51,729 nt of DNA from CAYGZQ01 sp964354375 [NCBI: uncultured Planctomycetota bacterium] (GCA_964354375.1 CAYGZQ010000025.1:1-51729); one strand, 5' to 3'; counted from the first letter of the stretch, positions 1 through 10,146 are shown. A program made the numbers and translations. Notes: generated by a model not told the origin, from the sequence alone.

Positions 1-1536
1 AAGATCGAGATCGACATTTATCAGAGTGTCGTCCACAAAGACCGTGTTCGAGAGGGGAATGACATACGCATCGACGGCGTGCTTGAACTCGACAGTCGCG
101 CCGTTCTGGAAGTATTTGCCATGTACCTCCACCCCGGTCAACAGGTCTCCGGGTGCGCCCTGTCCCGGGATCACGTCGTACACTTCCGGCGCGTGCTCGG
201 TGCTGATGCCCGACACGGGCGCCCATCCATAACCGTAGGCCGCCAGGTTGCCGTCCGGGTACGTGAAGTTGTCGCCGGGGTCGCCTATCTGGGGCTTGTA
301 GGTGTCGATGTGAGCCGACTCGACCGCTATCATGACCGGGTAGTCGACCGCCGCGTCGATCCCGTCCTCGGAAAAATCGGGCTGCACGGTGAACCGTAAT
401 ATCGCGGAGTTGCTCACCGATCCCGGCAGAAGCTCGTAGTCTCCCGCCATGACGTTGAAATACGATCCACCGCTGCCGTCGTCGAATGCAGGGCTCTCGA
501 CCCAGATCGATTTCACCTCTTCGAGTATTACGCTCGGGTTGATCGAAGCGCCGTCAGCCTGCCAGTCGTAGACCTCCAGGTCGAAAATGAAATCGCCGCC
601 CTGCAGGTCGGACGTCTGGTACCATGTAGTCGAGTTTGCGTCGCGCAACGCGATCTTGTAGGCCTCCTGGCAGTTCGCCTCGGGCGGGAAGCTCTCAGGC
701 GGGTAGCTGGGCGCACCGGACTCGTCCGGCTTGGCCCAGCTCGCGTCTATGGCGTAGTTGTACAGCCAGGGCGTCCCGGAGAACTGGATCGCGTACTCCC
801 GTCTGTTGAAGCCGGGCTCAAGCCCGAACGTCGCGCGGGTGGACGGATCGATCTCGAACGGGTCCTCCTCTTCGAGCCCGTCGGCGAAGCATTTGTACGG
901 ATTCAGCGTCGCGGCCGCAAGGAACGTGTCGGGGGCGAAATCCCCGTGAGTGTATCCGAAGATGATCCCGTAGTCGGTGAACTCGGTCGGATTCCACCAC
1001 CGCGTGTACCCGTCCGCGTTCAGAAGAACGGGTTCCGATGCCGGGATTCCGTAGCCTGCAGCGCTCCAGTTCGCATACTCCATCGCAGGATCGTATCCCA
1101 GCGACTTCGACGCGTTGGCCATGAAAATGCCCCTCACGTCGAATCCCCTGAACAGGTTGAGTCCGATAAACGGATGCTTGAGGGTCACATCGAGGACCAG
1201 AAGTCCGCTCGGGATATCGGATTTTGCCGTGTCGACCTGCACGGTCATCATGTGGATCGGACTGGCCGGCGGCTGCATGAACTTCGTGACATTCGCGTTG
1301 AACTCGGCTGTCCTGAGAGGCTGGGTTGAGACCTCGAGCGTGTTCGGATCGATCTCAACCGTATAGAAGCCCCACAGCATGCGACCGGCGTCGGCGTTCG
1401 ACGCTCTTGCTGTCGTGTCCGGATCGCTCGCGCCCGGCGCGACCGGCGAATTGGCGCCTCCGCATCCTGAAATGAACAAGGCTGCGATTAGCATGGCGAC
1501 AAACGTCGTCATTTGTGCTCCGGCTGATCGTTTCAT
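1..1536 (-). CDS. Large modular lipoprotein, paralogue 1 (C-terminus outside window)
   Basis: Reading runs from ATG at 1536 off the left edge, 512 codons visible. The start has AAGGGG six bases upstream. The N-terminus is a lipoprotein signal peptide with lipobox I-S-G-C, so the protein is probably exported and lipid-anchored. It then carries the module shared by all family members here: MLWGFY near residue 60, a VTKFMQPP segment, LKHPF...GFDVRGI, LLNADGYTRWWNPTEF, LNPYKCFADGL, YAIDASWAKPDES and an EVYDWQ segment. Near the left edge an IPT/TIG-like segment begins (APEVYDVIPGQGAP, then YFQNGATVEF). What follows is not visible, so the variable head is unknown. Function is unknown; a surface-exposed binding or adhesive role is inference. 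The gap to the next family gene is only 97 bp, suggesting a cluster grown by tandem duplication. Confidence 0.8.
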   Translation of the reverse strand, partial: MKRSAGAQMTTFVAMLIAALFISGCGGANSPVAPGASDPDTTARASNADAGRMLWGFYTVEIDPNTLEVSTQPLRTAEFNANVTKFMQPPASPIHMMTVQVDTAKSDIPSGLLVLDVTLKHPFIGLNLFRGFDVRGIFMANASKSLGYDPAMEYANWSAAGYGIPASEPVLLNADGYTRWWNPTEFTDYGIIFGYTHGDFAPDTFLAAATLNPYKCFADGLEEEDPFEIDPSTRATFGLEPGFNRREYAIQFSGTPWLYNYAIDASWAKPDESGAPSYPPESFPPEANCQEAYKIALRDANSTTWYQTSDLQGGDFIFDLEVYDWQADGASINPSVILEEVKSIWVESPAFDDGSGGSYFNVMAGDYELLPGSVSNSAILRFTVQPDFSEDGIDAAVDYPVMIAVESAHIDTYKPQIGDPGDNFTYPDGNLAAYGYGWAPVSGISTEHAPEVYDVIPGQGAPGDLLTGVEVHGKYFQNGATVEFKHAVDAYVIPLSNTVFVDDTLINVDLDL

Positions 1537-1633
1537 GTTCTGCCCCTTGTTTTCAGCGGATAATGAGTGTTTCCCCCACCGTCTACTTAGATGTCAATGC
1601 CTGATGATATCTTAGTTCAGCGTACAATTCAGC

Positions 1634-4399
1634 CTAATTCGACCAGATTCCCCGACGGTGCCAGATGTCGTGTTTGACATTGTCCGATTGCGACCACACA
1701 ACATGCGTAGCGGTCGTCGGAGAGAAAACCGTGTCCGGCTCCAGGCATTCCAGGTTGTTCGTGTTGACCTGGACAACCTTCCAGCTCGACGCCCCCATTG
1801 GCTTCCATGCATAGTAAATCTTGTCGTTCACGCAGAAGGTGATGCCCGAAATATCGATGTCGAAGACCGTCTCCGAATCTATCGCGCTGCGATCCAGACC
1901 GCCCGTACCGCCATAGTCCATATACACGACCTCAAGGTCGCTCCATGTCCCTGCCCCACCGGTGTCCGACATTGCGAAGCACACTTCCCAGTTTCCAACA
2001 ACATTCTGACGTCTGAAGGCGACGCGAAGTGTACCGTCCTGGGCGATGTCGAGGCCCGGGTCCTCGACGATGCCCCCGTCTGGACCTTCATCGTGTATGT
2101 TCACCGGCGACGACCAGCCTGTGCCTGTACCGTTGGTGTTAGTAATGATCTGCACCTTCGTCTTGTCGGGTTTGCCTATGGCCAGGAAAATCGCGCCGGA
2201 CGCCGCACGCGCGATCGATCGGTTGTCCGACACAAAACCCTCCCCGAGGTTCTGCTCGGTCATGTTGTACCAACTGCCCGATGAATAAGCCGGATTCCCT
2301 CGGATCGAGTGCTGGAATGTTCCCACCTTGCAGTACATCGTCTGGTCCTTGTCGCGGACATAGACGGGATAACCGCCTGCGGTCCAGATGAACTCCTGGC
2401 CGTTACCCACACCGCCTCCGCTGGCGGGATTTATGCCCTGCTCGCCCGGCCATGAATATGTGCCCTGCAGACGCCACCGCGCCATGCCTGTGTGGCTTCC
2501 CACCGTCTGCCATGACGTGTTCCTGTGCGTCACAACGATGTAGACGTTGTAGTCGCCGGGAGAGCTGTCCGTGTCATCCAGCGCGAGCTTGACATCCGCG
2601 TGATAATTCGCTGCGAAGGGCTGCCAGATCTCGCCCGTCCAGGTCTGACCGTCGTCTGTGGTTGTCGAGCCGCCCTTTATCGCGCTGAAAGCGGTCGGCC
2701 ACTGACCCCAGCCGATGAAAGGCTGCCCGCTCGAAGTCACCAGCAGCCTCGGCTCCCGATCGTCAATCGATGTCGCCCAGTAGACGCTCCCGTTTATCGG
2801 ATGGACGACCTTGTCCTGCTCCCATGTCAGGTTCAGTATCTTCACCTCGAATCCGTCATCCAGGCTTCCATCCTGCAAATCCGGATTCGTCACAACCACG
2901 TCGTAGAGCCCGCCGGGAGCGCCGTCCAGTTCAAACGACGTGTCCAGAGTTCCCTGATCGATGAATGTCGTGCTTTCCGCGACAATCTCCGTCGCTCCCT
3001 GTACAAGACTCGCCGTCGCGCCGTCCAGGAAATTCGCGCCGGTCACGGTTACGTTCTCGTACAGAAATCCGCTCACTCCCCAATTCGGGTCTATCCCGGA
3101 GACCGTGGGAGCCTGGGCTATGGGCTGATCCGAGATGGACGCGTCCCATGTGAAATAGGCGGACAGAATCGCGTCGGGGTGTCCGAACGCACTCCCGCCC
3201 GGAACCTGTGGCTCGTACGTCGTCACGTTCGCGCTCTCGATCGTGCCGAGCAGCTCTGCTGCTCCGGAATGCGTGAGGTTAAGCGATGACAGGTCGACCT
3301 CGTAAATGCTCGACTGCCCTCCCGATCCGGGCAGCACGGTCGCCACCGGAAGAACGTTGACGGGGGAATCCAGAACTTCCCCCTCGAGCCAGATCGCGGC
3401 TATCTCTCCTGCGATGCCATCGGGATTGGCGGGAGCCTGATGATCGAAAACTTCAATCGAGAGCTTTATGTCCCCGCCCTTGTTGCCTGAGTCAACAAAC
3501 CACGCGGTCGACCCTGCGTCCTCAACGTGCGCCATGTAAGCTTCCATGCAGTTTGCGCTCAGATCGAACGCTTCCTCAGGATACTCGGGAGCAAAGGATT
3601 TGTCGGGCTGCGACCAGCTCGCATCGACTGCATAATCGAAATCGAGAACGACCTGCGGACCATTCATGGGGAACTGTATCTCGTACCGCCTCTGGTTCGT
3701 CCCGGGCTGTGTGCTGAACACACCTCGCGAGCCGGGATCCAGCGCCCAGACAGGATCTTCTGCGCCAAGCTCATCCGCGAAATACTTGTACGGGTTCACA
3801 GTGGCGCTCGGCTGTCCCGGAGGGGCGAGCTTCCCGTGCGTGTACCCGAAAATGGTCTCGTAGCTCGTGAACTCGGGGTAGTTCCACCATCGCGTATACC
3901 CGTCCGGATTCAGAAGCCGGGTGTTGTCCGCTCCGGCTCTGAGGACGGTCGAATCGTGCGCTCCGGTGACCGATCCGTCCGAGAGCAGAATGCCTCTCAC
4001 GTCGAAGCCGTTATACATATTCATTCCGGGGAACGGATGCCTGAGCGTCACGTCCACAACAAAGAATCCGCTCGACGGATCGCCGCCCGGACCTATCGAA
4101 ATCTGCACCATGTTTGTGGGGCTTACGGGCGGCTGCATGAACCTTGTAACGTTCGCGGTGAACTCAGCCGATCTGTACGGGGTCACTTCGGCCCTGAGCG
4201 CCTCGGCATCGATGGCCACGTGCCACATTCCCCACAGCATTCGATTCCCGGAGTTCTCGACCCGCGCGCCTGAGTTCTGGACGGATGGATTGACGGGATT
4301 CGATGCACCCGAGCATCCGGCGAAGACCGATATCGCGACCATCCCCGCAAGAAACGCACCAATCGCTCTGAAACGGATCGCTCTCGAATAAAAGGGCAT
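1634..4399 (-). CDS. Large modular lipoprotein, paralogue 2, sialidase/BNR-like C-terminal half
   Basis: 921 residues. ATG at 4399 is chosen because GGAGG lies eight bases upstream; a GTG one codon earlier is possible. Signal peptide with lipobox F-A-G-C. Residues about 50-420 are the shared module (LLNPDGYTRWWNYPEF, NPYKYFADEL, YAVDASWSQPD). About 440-525 is IPT/TIG-like (VSGIDPNWGVSG, GANFLDGATASLV), ending in YDVVVTNPDLQDGSL and D-G-F-E-V. The remaining ~380 residues look like a sialidase/BNR-type propeller: TTTDDGQTWTGEIWQPF is an Asp-box-like segment, and other blades mention ITNTNGTGTGWSSPV and SDTGGAGTWSDLEVVY. I see no complete sialidase active-site set, so enzymatic activity is not claimed. 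Inferred role: secreted, lipid-anchored recognition protein. Confidence 0.85.
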   Translation of the reverse strand: MPFYSRAIRFRAIGAFLAGMVAISVFAGCSGASNPVNPSVQNSGARVENSGNRMLWGMWHVAIDAEALRAEVTPYRSAEFTANVTRFMQPPVSPTNMVQISIGPGGDPSSGFFVVDVTLRHPFPGMNMYNGFDVRGILLSDGSVTGAHDSTVLRAGADNTRLLNPDGYTRWWNYPEFTSYETIFGYTHGKLAPPGQPSATVNPYKYFADELGAEDPVWALDPGSRGVFSTQPGTNQRRYEIQFPMNGPQVVLDFDYAVDASWSQPDKSFAPEYPEEAFDLSANCMEAYMAHVEDAGSTAWFVDSGNKGGDIKLSIEVFDHQAPANPDGIAGEIAAIWLEGEVLDSPVNVLPVATVLPGSGGQSSIYEVDLSSLNLTHSGAAELLGTIESANVTTYEPQVPGGSAFGHPDAILSAYFTWDASISDQPIAQAPTVSGIDPNWGVSGFLYENVTVTGANFLDGATASLVQGATEIVAESTTFIDQGTLDTSFELDGAPGGLYDVVVTNPDLQDGSLDDGFEVKILNLTWEQDKVVHPINGSVYWATSIDDREPRLLVTSSGQPFIGWGQWPTAFSAIKGGSTTTDDGQTWTGEIWQPFAANYHADVKLALDDTDSSPGDYNVYIVVTHRNTSWQTVGSHTGMARWRLQGTYSWPGEQGINPASGGGVGNGQEFIWTAGGYPVYVRDKDQTMYCKVGTFQHSIRGNPAYSSGSWYNMTEQNLGEGFVSDNRSIARAASGAIFLAIGKPDKTKVQIITNTNGTGTGWSSPVNIHDEGPDGGIVEDPGLDIAQDGTLRVAFRRQNVVGNWEVCFAMSDTGGAGTWSDLEVVYMDYGGTGGLDRSAIDSETVFDIDISGITFCVNDKIYYAWKPMGASSWKVVQVNTNNLECLEPDTVFSPTTATHVVWSQSDNVKHDIWHRRGIWSN

Positions 4400-4519
4400 C
4401 ACCTACACCTCCGTGGTCCCCGCCCCGCTCCCTCCATCGCCGCCCAACCTTGACCCCCTGAAACTGCGTGCAAGCCTTCTTGAGGCACTGTGATTCTATC
4501 AGATTATCGCTCGGCTCTC

Positions 4520-7288
4520 CTATGGAGCCTTGAACACGGCGACATCCGTGCCGGACGTGACGACGAGCATATCGAGGATCGGGGTCATTCCCGCTCTCAG
4601 CTCCGTGCCGGTGTTGAGGTGCCAGATGTTGTGTCCGGTCGACGCGTCGAACGCATCGAGGTACCCCTCGCGGTTCGGGCAGTAAACGACGCCTCCCGGG
4701 TAGCTCGGGGCGCTGGACCAGACCGGCGACGCATCGTAGTAGCCGACCGTGTCCGACTGCCACAGCGTCTCGCCGGTCTCGCCCTTGTCCTCGATACAGT
4801 AGACGTAGTTACCATAGAACGCCGCAGCGACGAAAAGTCTGACAGCGCCTCCTACGGTCACCGTGGCCGTGCCGCCCACAAGCGGGTTGTTGCCGGGAGT
4901 GATGTTCGGATCGTTCCACGACCAGATAATGTCACCCGGCACATGCCCGCCGTCGTTCTCGATCGCCACACAGAACACGTAACCCTGGTACGTGCTGAAG
5001 TAGCAGCGGGTCCCGACAATCGTGGGATTGATCCAATGGGTGATCTCCGCGTCGTTGGGCAGCGGAGTTGTCCACAATATCTGGCCCGTGAGAATGTCGG
5101 CGCAGTCGAGATAGCGTGCGGACGATATATACACTTTGCCGTCCTTCGCGCCGCATCCGCCTTCGCTGGGCGACGTTGTCTCGACCTTGCTCACCAGCGA
5201 GCCGGTGATGAAATCGAGAACGTAAAGTCCGCCGTTACGGGTCCTGGCGAGCACCATGCCGTCGTATTCCTGCATCTGGGCAGATACCCATGATGCATTG
5301 AAGCCTCCCGAGACATCGTCGAAGTACCAAAGCTGCTCTCCGGTAATCGCGTCGTAACAATAGACCTGGTCCCCACCCACAGCCACACGCTTGATGCCGT
5401 CCGGACCCTCCCACCATGCCGGGCACGCGAACGCTCGATTGACCGCCGTGCCCGACGGATTGATCGGCTTGTACCAGAGCTGCTCGCCGGAATACAGGTC
5501 GTAGCAGTACATCGTCTCGCTCGTGTTCGCGTAGAAGCCGTCGTTCCCGGTGAAATAGATTTTGTCCTCCACGACGACCGGCGTCGCGTATTTCTTGTCT
5601 CCGCCGACCGGCGACATCCACTGAAGTGCCAGGGCCTCGGGATCGGCGCCGGGGACGGTCGGATTCCGCCCGATGTTGGCGATGTTGTACATATGGCTCT
5701 TCCACCAGATGGAATCCTCCGGGGGTTTCATCACCTCGAAACCGTCCTCCAGCGTGCCCTCCTGAGTGTCCGGGTTCTTCACCTTCACGTCGTAAAGCCC
5801 CAGCGGACCGGCGCAGTCGAGATCGCAGGTGATCAGCCCGTCGTTCTGCCAGACGAGACCGGATACCCCGAGATAATCCGCTGTGTCATTGAAGAACTCG
5901 ACTGTCGCTCCGCTCTGGAAACCGACGCCGAGAACCTGAAGATCGCTCACAACCGTCGACTGCACGCCCTGGTTCGGCACGACCGCCAGGACCTCCGGCG
6001 CATTCGACGGGAAGAACGGGGATACGTCTATCGTTCCGTACGCGTACGCTCGCAACGGAGCGTCGGGCCACGCGAACGCGCCAGGGTCGCCCTGTATCTG
6101 AGGCGCGTAATTCCCGGGATCGTCGGCCTGAACGGCTATCCAGCAGTCGAACGTTCCCGCGCTCATGAGATTGAGGTCCGCGATGTCCGCCGACCAGACC
6201 GATGACACTTCCCCGGCGGGGGCCACGGTCGCAAGACCCGTAAGCTCCACCGGACCGTTGAACAGCGGGCAGTCCAGGAATATCGACGCGACCTCTCCTT
6301 CGACGCCCGACGGGTTCCCTGCCCCCTGCCAGTCGTAGACTTCGACATCCAGATGCATGTACCCGCCCTTGGCCTGGTCGTTCACGTACCACGCAGTCGA
6401 TCCTTCGTCGCTCAAGCTGACCTGCCATGCTTCCTGCGCATTGGCCTCGGGAGGATACGCTTCCACCGGATATTCCGGCGCGTAGTCGTCGCTCGGAAGC
6501 GCCCAGCTTGCATCGACGGCGTAGTTGAACCTGTAATCGACTCCGCCCGGGATCTGCGGGAACTGCAGGATGTAGCGCCTCTTGTTTATGACCGATAACA
6601 CAGAAAATGTGCCTCGATTCGCGGGGATGATGTCGCTCAGCGGCGAATCCTTGTCGAGGTCGTCGGCGAAGAATTTGTAGGGATTAATGGTGGCGGTCGC
6701 GAGGTAGTTCGGCGGCGCTTTTGAACCCTTCGTGTACCCGAGAATGGTGTTGAACGTGGTGAACTCGGTCGGGTTCCACCATCGCGTCCATCCGTCCGGA
6801 TTTTCCATCACAAGATCGGCAGGACCGGCGCGAAACACGGTCTGATCGAAATTGAACGGCACCGACCCGCCCCCCATGACGATCCCGCGAACATCGAATC
6901 CGCGGAACTTGTCCAGTCCCGGGAACGGATGCCTCAGCGTCACGTCGAGGTCGAGGTAGCCGGTGGTGAAGTCGGAGTCGGGGTTCACATTCACCGTGAC
7001 GAGCTGTATGGGCGACAACGGCGGCTGCAGGAACTTCACCACGTTGCAGTTGAACATCGCCCCTCTCAGCGGAGTCACTTCGCAATTGCCGGTGCTCGGG
7101 TCAATCGAGACCTGGAAAAAGCCCCAGAGAACTCGACCCGACCCGCTCGATCCGGTCGCCTGGGCCGACATTTCCCCCGGCATGGTCGGCGCTCCCCCTT
7201 TGCCGCCGGAGCAGCCGAAACTCATGAGAATCACCACAAGCGCAACCAGGATGCTCGCGGTCAACCTACCGACTGATCTGTGATGCAT
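4520..7288 (-). CDS. Large modular lipoprotein, paralogue 3, PQQ-type beta-propeller C-terminal half
   Basis: 922 residues. ATG at 7288 is preceded by GGAGG with an eight-base gap. Lipobox S-F-G-C. The shared module is present (VLWGFFQVSID, LRHPFPGLDKFRGFDVRGI, NPDGWTRWWNPTEF, YAVDASWALPSDDYAPEYP), followed by the IPT/TIG-like unit (VVPNQGVQSTVV, GVGFQSGATVEF) and the D-G-F-E-V hinge. The last ~370 residues hold about seven PQQ/quinoprotein-type blades, each reading like YCYDLYSGEQLWY, YCYDAITGEQLWYF, DCADILTGQILWTTP, DKGETGETLWQS and AFDASTGHNIWHL. BamB-like propellers have this pattern, but a real quinoprotein dehydrogenase would need extra cofactor ligands that I do not see. A structural or binding role is more likely than redox catalysis. 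Cellular partner unknown. Confidence 0.88.
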   Translation of the reverse strand: MHHRSVGRLTASILVALVVILMSFGCSGGKGGAPTMPGEMSAQATGSSGSGRVLWGFFQVSIDPSTGNCEVTPLRGAMFNCNVVKFLQPPLSPIQLVTVNVNPDSDFTTGYLDLDVTLRHPFPGLDKFRGFDVRGIVMGGGSVPFNFDQTVFRAGPADLVMENPDGWTRWWNPTEFTTFNTILGYTKGSKAPPNYLATATINPYKFFADDLDKDSPLSDIIPANRGTFSVLSVINKRRYILQFPQIPGGVDYRFNYAVDASWALPSDDYAPEYPVEAYPPEANAQEAWQVSLSDEGSTAWYVNDQAKGGYMHLDVEVYDWQGAGNPSGVEGEVASIFLDCPLFNGPVELTGLATVAPAGEVSSVWSADIADLNLMSAGTFDCWIAVQADDPGNYAPQIQGDPGAFAWPDAPLRAYAYGTIDVSPFFPSNAPEVLAVVPNQGVQSTVVSDLQVLGVGFQSGATVEFFNDTADYLGVSGLVWQNDGLITCDLDCAGPLGLYDVKVKNPDTQEGTLEDGFEVMKPPEDSIWWKSHMYNIANIGRNPTVPGADPEALALQWMSPVGGDKKYATPVVVEDKIYFTGNDGFYANTSETMYCYDLYSGEQLWYKPINPSGTAVNRAFACPAWWEGPDGIKRVAVGGDQVYCYDAITGEQLWYFDDVSGGFNASWVSAQMQEYDGMVLARTRNGGLYVLDFITGSLVSKVETTSPSEGGCGAKDGKVYISSARYLDCADILTGQILWTTPLPNDAEITHWINPTIVGTRCYFSTYQGYVFCVAIENDGGHVPGDIIWSWNDPNITPGNNPLVGGTATVTVGGAVRLFVAAAFYGNYVYCIEDKGETGETLWQSDTVGYYDASPVWSSAPSYPGGVVYCPNREGYLDAFDASTGHNIWHLNTGTELRAGMTPILDMLVVTSGTDVAVFKAP

Positions 7289-7400
7289 GACACAGGCCTC
7301 CTCGCCATGTGGTTCATTTCGTCTCTAAGTCTTTATGTCTGCGGAGAGAGAAGAGGTCCTCTCTCGCGTTTCGCTCGGAGGGTGCACTGTGAAGAATCCA

Positions 7401-7479
7401 TACCCCCCCTGTAGTCCCCCCCAAAGGGGGGGACGGCGTTAGAGCCTCCCCCCCCTTGGCGGGGGATTAAGGGGGGGCA
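7401..7479. repeat. G-rich palindromic dispersed repeat, copy A
   Basis: Two adjoining C-run/G-run palindromes lie between paralogues 3 and 4. They share the cores CCCCCCTGTAGTCCCCCCC and GGGGGATTAAGGGGGGGC with copies at 15438-15570 and 27110-27238. Each half can fold as a hairpin, so the element may also stop transcripts of the upstream gene. Confidence 0.75.
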
Positions 7480-7515
7480 TCAATTCCGAATCCATTTTCT
7501 CTCGTTCGCTCCATA

Positions 7516-10146
7516 TCACCATGTAGACGGCACGGGCCAGTCCAGGAACGAGTTGGTGGGGAAATCGTGTCCCACCAGGTTGGCGCTCGATGTCGGGCCG
7601 TAATCGTTGATTATGCAGCACTGGGGCACCTTGTCGAATTCCCCCGGGTACGCCGGATGATAGATGCTCCCTTCGTCGAGAGTGTTCAGGTCGGCGTCGA
7701 GACGTATCACGCAGCAGTCCACACCGTACGCAGGCGGACCCCACGTCCATATGGTCGCGTACGCGTATATCCTGCACTGCTCTTCCTTGTCGTCGGCAAA
7801 CCTGTGATCCGCGTCGATGTTCATTCTGTTCAGGGAGCCGGTATTGCCGAAGATGTGATGCCTTGTCAGGGGTGGATACGGATCCTGCCGTTCGGCCACG
7901 AGCACAGGCGGACTCTGGTCGAGGTCCCATGTCGTCAATTTGTTCGACCCGCCGTCGGCAGTGTTCGCAGTGAACACAAACAGGCGGTTCAGGTAGAAGC
8001 ACATTCCGAGGTCGCCGACCCCCTGAGCGTCGACCGGCCCCGTCATCGCACTGTCGTTTATCAGGACAGTGTCTTCCGGAACCGGCTCGTAGTAAGGCGA
8101 TTCCTCCAGAAGCGCGTAGTGACGTATTTCATAGTCGCCCGTCCAATCCCCGGTACGCGTCTTTGTGACGACCCACATGTCCCCGTACTTGTCGAAATCC
8201 AGCGCGGTCACGCATCCCTTCGACGGATCCAGGTTCGGATCGACGAAATCCCCGAGATGATCGCCTTCCTCATCGTAAAGCATGACGGTCTTCGGGTCGA
8301 AGAAACTCACGATCGCGATGCGTCCGCTGGTCTCGCAGGTCTCGATCTCCATCGGATACATCGACGTGGTCGTCATGAAACTCTGAACGGTCTGACCCGC
8401 GCCGCCGTCCGGATCGAACACTCCCCACGAGCCGCTCGTCATCTGATACAGCGCCATTCCGGCCTGCGACCCTTTCTTCAGGATGGCCATGTCGAGACGG
8501 TTGAAATAGGGATCGTACGGTATCCCGGCAAGGTTGTACTCCAGGCCCGCCCAGTCGTGCGCGTCGCCCTCGCATTTCCACTCTTCTAAGACCTCGAATC
8601 CGTCAGCCAGTGTATCGAACTGCAGATCCGGATTTGTCACGGTCACATCGTAGAATCCCAGCGGACCGGAGCAGTCCAGGTCGCACGTGATCAGGTTTCC
8701 ATTCTGCCAGACTGTGTTCGAGACTGCGAGCATCTCCCCCGACTCATACTCAAACTCGACCGTGGCGCCGTCCGCAAACCAGTTCCCGATTATCTGCACA
8801 TCGGTGAGGACGGTCGAGACCACGCCCACGGGCGGGTTCACTTTCAGGACCTCCGGCGGCATGCTCGGATTCGTGCCCAGAACATGCACGTTCCCGAGGA
8901 AATACGCCGTCAGCGCAGCGTCCGGCCAGTCGAACATGCTCGGATCGCCCTCGATCTGCGGCTCGTAGGTCGACGGGTCGCTCGAGACCACTCCAACCCA
9001 GCATTCAAACGTTCCGGACGCCGTCAGGTTCAGATCGCTTATCTCGGCGTTCCAGACCGACGAAACGGGTCCTGCAGGTTGCGCCAGGGAAATAGCGGTT
9101 ATCTCCTTGGGCCCTTTTATGACGGCGCTCTCGACCCAGATCGCGCTCACCTCGTCCGCGACCGTGCTGCCGTACGCGCTCTGCCAGTCGTAGATTTCAA
9201 TCGCGAGCTTCAGGCTCCCTCCGTTATTGCCCTCATCGACCCACCACGCAGTGCTTTCGGAATCGCTGACCGATGCAAGCCAGGCCTCCTGCATGTTCGC
9301 CTCCGGTGGATATGCCTCCACCGGATATTCCGGCGCATACGCATCGCTCGGAAGCGCCCAGCTTGCGTCTATCGCGTAGTTGAAATGATAAACCGGACCT
9401 CCTCCGGGCAGGACCGGGAACTGCAGAAGATACCTTCTCTTGTTGATCCCCGGATCCACCCCGAAGGTGCCCCGGCTCTGAATATCCAGGTCGGCTACCG
9501 ACGCATCCTTGTCAAGTCCGTCCGTGAAATACTTGTAGGGGTTGACAGTCGCGCTCGCCTGGTAGTCGGGGGTCGCGAAAATCCCCTTCGTGTACCCCAG
9601 GATCGTCCCGTATGTCGTGAACTCAGTGGGGTTCCACCATCGCGTGTACCCGTCGGCGTTCAGAAGCTCAAGATCCCCCGGAGCGTAATGCTTCGCCGAC
9701 GTGTCCCATGAAAACGCCACTGCGCCGTCCCCCATCACGATTCCTCTCACATCGAATCCCCTGAGTTTGGGGAAACTGAAGAACGGATGGCGCAGGGTCA
9801 CATCAAGGTCCAGGTACCCGGCCTGAATAATGGATCCCGGATTCATCGTCATCGAGAGCATGTTGATGGGGCTCAGCGGCGGTTGCAGGAACTTGGTCAC
9901 ATTCGCGTTGAACATTGCGCCCCGCAGCGGAACAGCCTCGACCGTTCCCTTCTCCACGTCGACGGCAACATCCCACATCCCCCAGAGCATGTTGCCGCCT
10001 GAGGAGACAAGGCCTGCGGGGTTCGCCGTCGTGCCGAAAGGCTTCTCTGCCGATGGCGCGGACGGTAACGAGTTCCCTCCACCACAGCCTGAAAGTACCG
10101 GCAGCAATCCTGCCAGCGCAAGGGATAAGACTACATACCTAACCAT
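7516..10146 (-). CDS. Large modular lipoprotein, paralogue 4, propeller-like C-terminal half
   Basis: 876 residues from ATG at 10146, which has GGAGG eight bases upstream and begins a proper signal peptide (MVRYVVLSLALAGLLPV, lipobox L-S-G-C). The frame stays open 37 codons further upstream, but that stretch lies in the untranslated leader. Shared module: MLWGMWDVAVD, VTKFLQPPLSPINM, GFDVRGIVMGDG, NADGYTRWWNPTEF, NPYKYFTDGLD, EIYDWQ. IPT/TIG-like unit at about 465-545 (VNPPVGVVSTVL, GNWFADGATVEF) closing with YDVTVTNPDLQ and D-G-F-E-V. The head is ~320 residues with strand-rich repeats such as VMLYDEEGDHLGDFVDPNL, VTALDFDKYGDMWVVTKTR and LNRLFVFTANTADGGSNKL. This resembles NHL/WD-type propeller blades but matches no family that I recognise with certainty. 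Its N-terminal module is very close to paralogue 3, so these two are probably the most recent duplicates. Confidence 0.85.
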   Translation of the reverse strand: MVRYVVLSLALAGLLPVLSGCGGGNSLPSAPSAEKPFGTTANPAGLVSSGGNMLWGMWDVAVDVEKGTVEAVPLRGAMFNANVTKFLQPPLSPINMLSMTMNPGSIIQAGYLDLDVTLRHPFFSFPKLRGFDVRGIVMGDGAVAFSWDTSAKHYAPGDLELLNADGYTRWWNPTEFTTYGTILGYTKGIFATPDYQASATVNPYKYFTDGLDKDASVADLDIQSRGTFGVDPGINKRRYLLQFPVLPGGGPVYHFNYAIDASWALPSDAYAPEYPVEAYPPEANMQEAWLASVSDSESTAWWVDEGNNGGSLKLAIEIYDWQSAYGSTVADEVSAIWVESAVIKGPKEITAISLAQPAGPVSSVWNAEISDLNLTASGTFECWVGVVSSDPSTYEPQIEGDPSMFDWPDAALTAYFLGNVHVLGTNPSMPPEVLKVNPPVGVVSTVLTDVQIIGNWFADGATVEFEYESGEMLAVSNTVWQNGNLITCDLDCSGPLGFYDVTVTNPDLQFDTLADGFEVLEEWKCEGDAHDWAGLEYNLAGIPYDPYFNRLDMAILKKGSQAGMALYQMTSGSWGVFDPDGGAGQTVQSFMTTTSMYPMEIETCETSGRIAIVSFFDPKTVMLYDEEGDHLGDFVDPNLDPSKGCVTALDFDKYGDMWVVTKTRTGDWTGDYEIRHYALLEESPYYEPVPEDTVLINDSAMTGPVDAQGVGDLGMCFYLNRLFVFTANTADGGSNKLTTWDLDQSPPVLVAERQDPYPPLTRHHIFGNTGSLNRMNIDADHRFADDKEEQCRIYAYATIWTWGPPAYGVDCCVIRLDADLNTLDEGSIYHPAYPGEFDKVPQCCIINDYGPTSSANLVGHDFPTNSFLDWPVPSTW

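Noticed and set aside
1592-1597. TTGACA on the minus strand ahead of paralogue 1
   Set aside because: No acceptable -10 hexamer at 16-18 bp spacing, so I do not call a promoter.
2525-4273. Plus-strand open frames opposite the lipoprotein cluster (similar at 4490-5293, 7567-8589, 10711-13023)
   Set aside because: All are shadows of the minus-strand lipoproteins and share the same mirrored motifs because the real genes are paralogous.
4520-7288. PQQ-dependent dehydrogenase
   Set aside because: Only the propeller blade pattern is present; the cofactor-binding and catalytic residues of quinoprotein enzymes are not seen.
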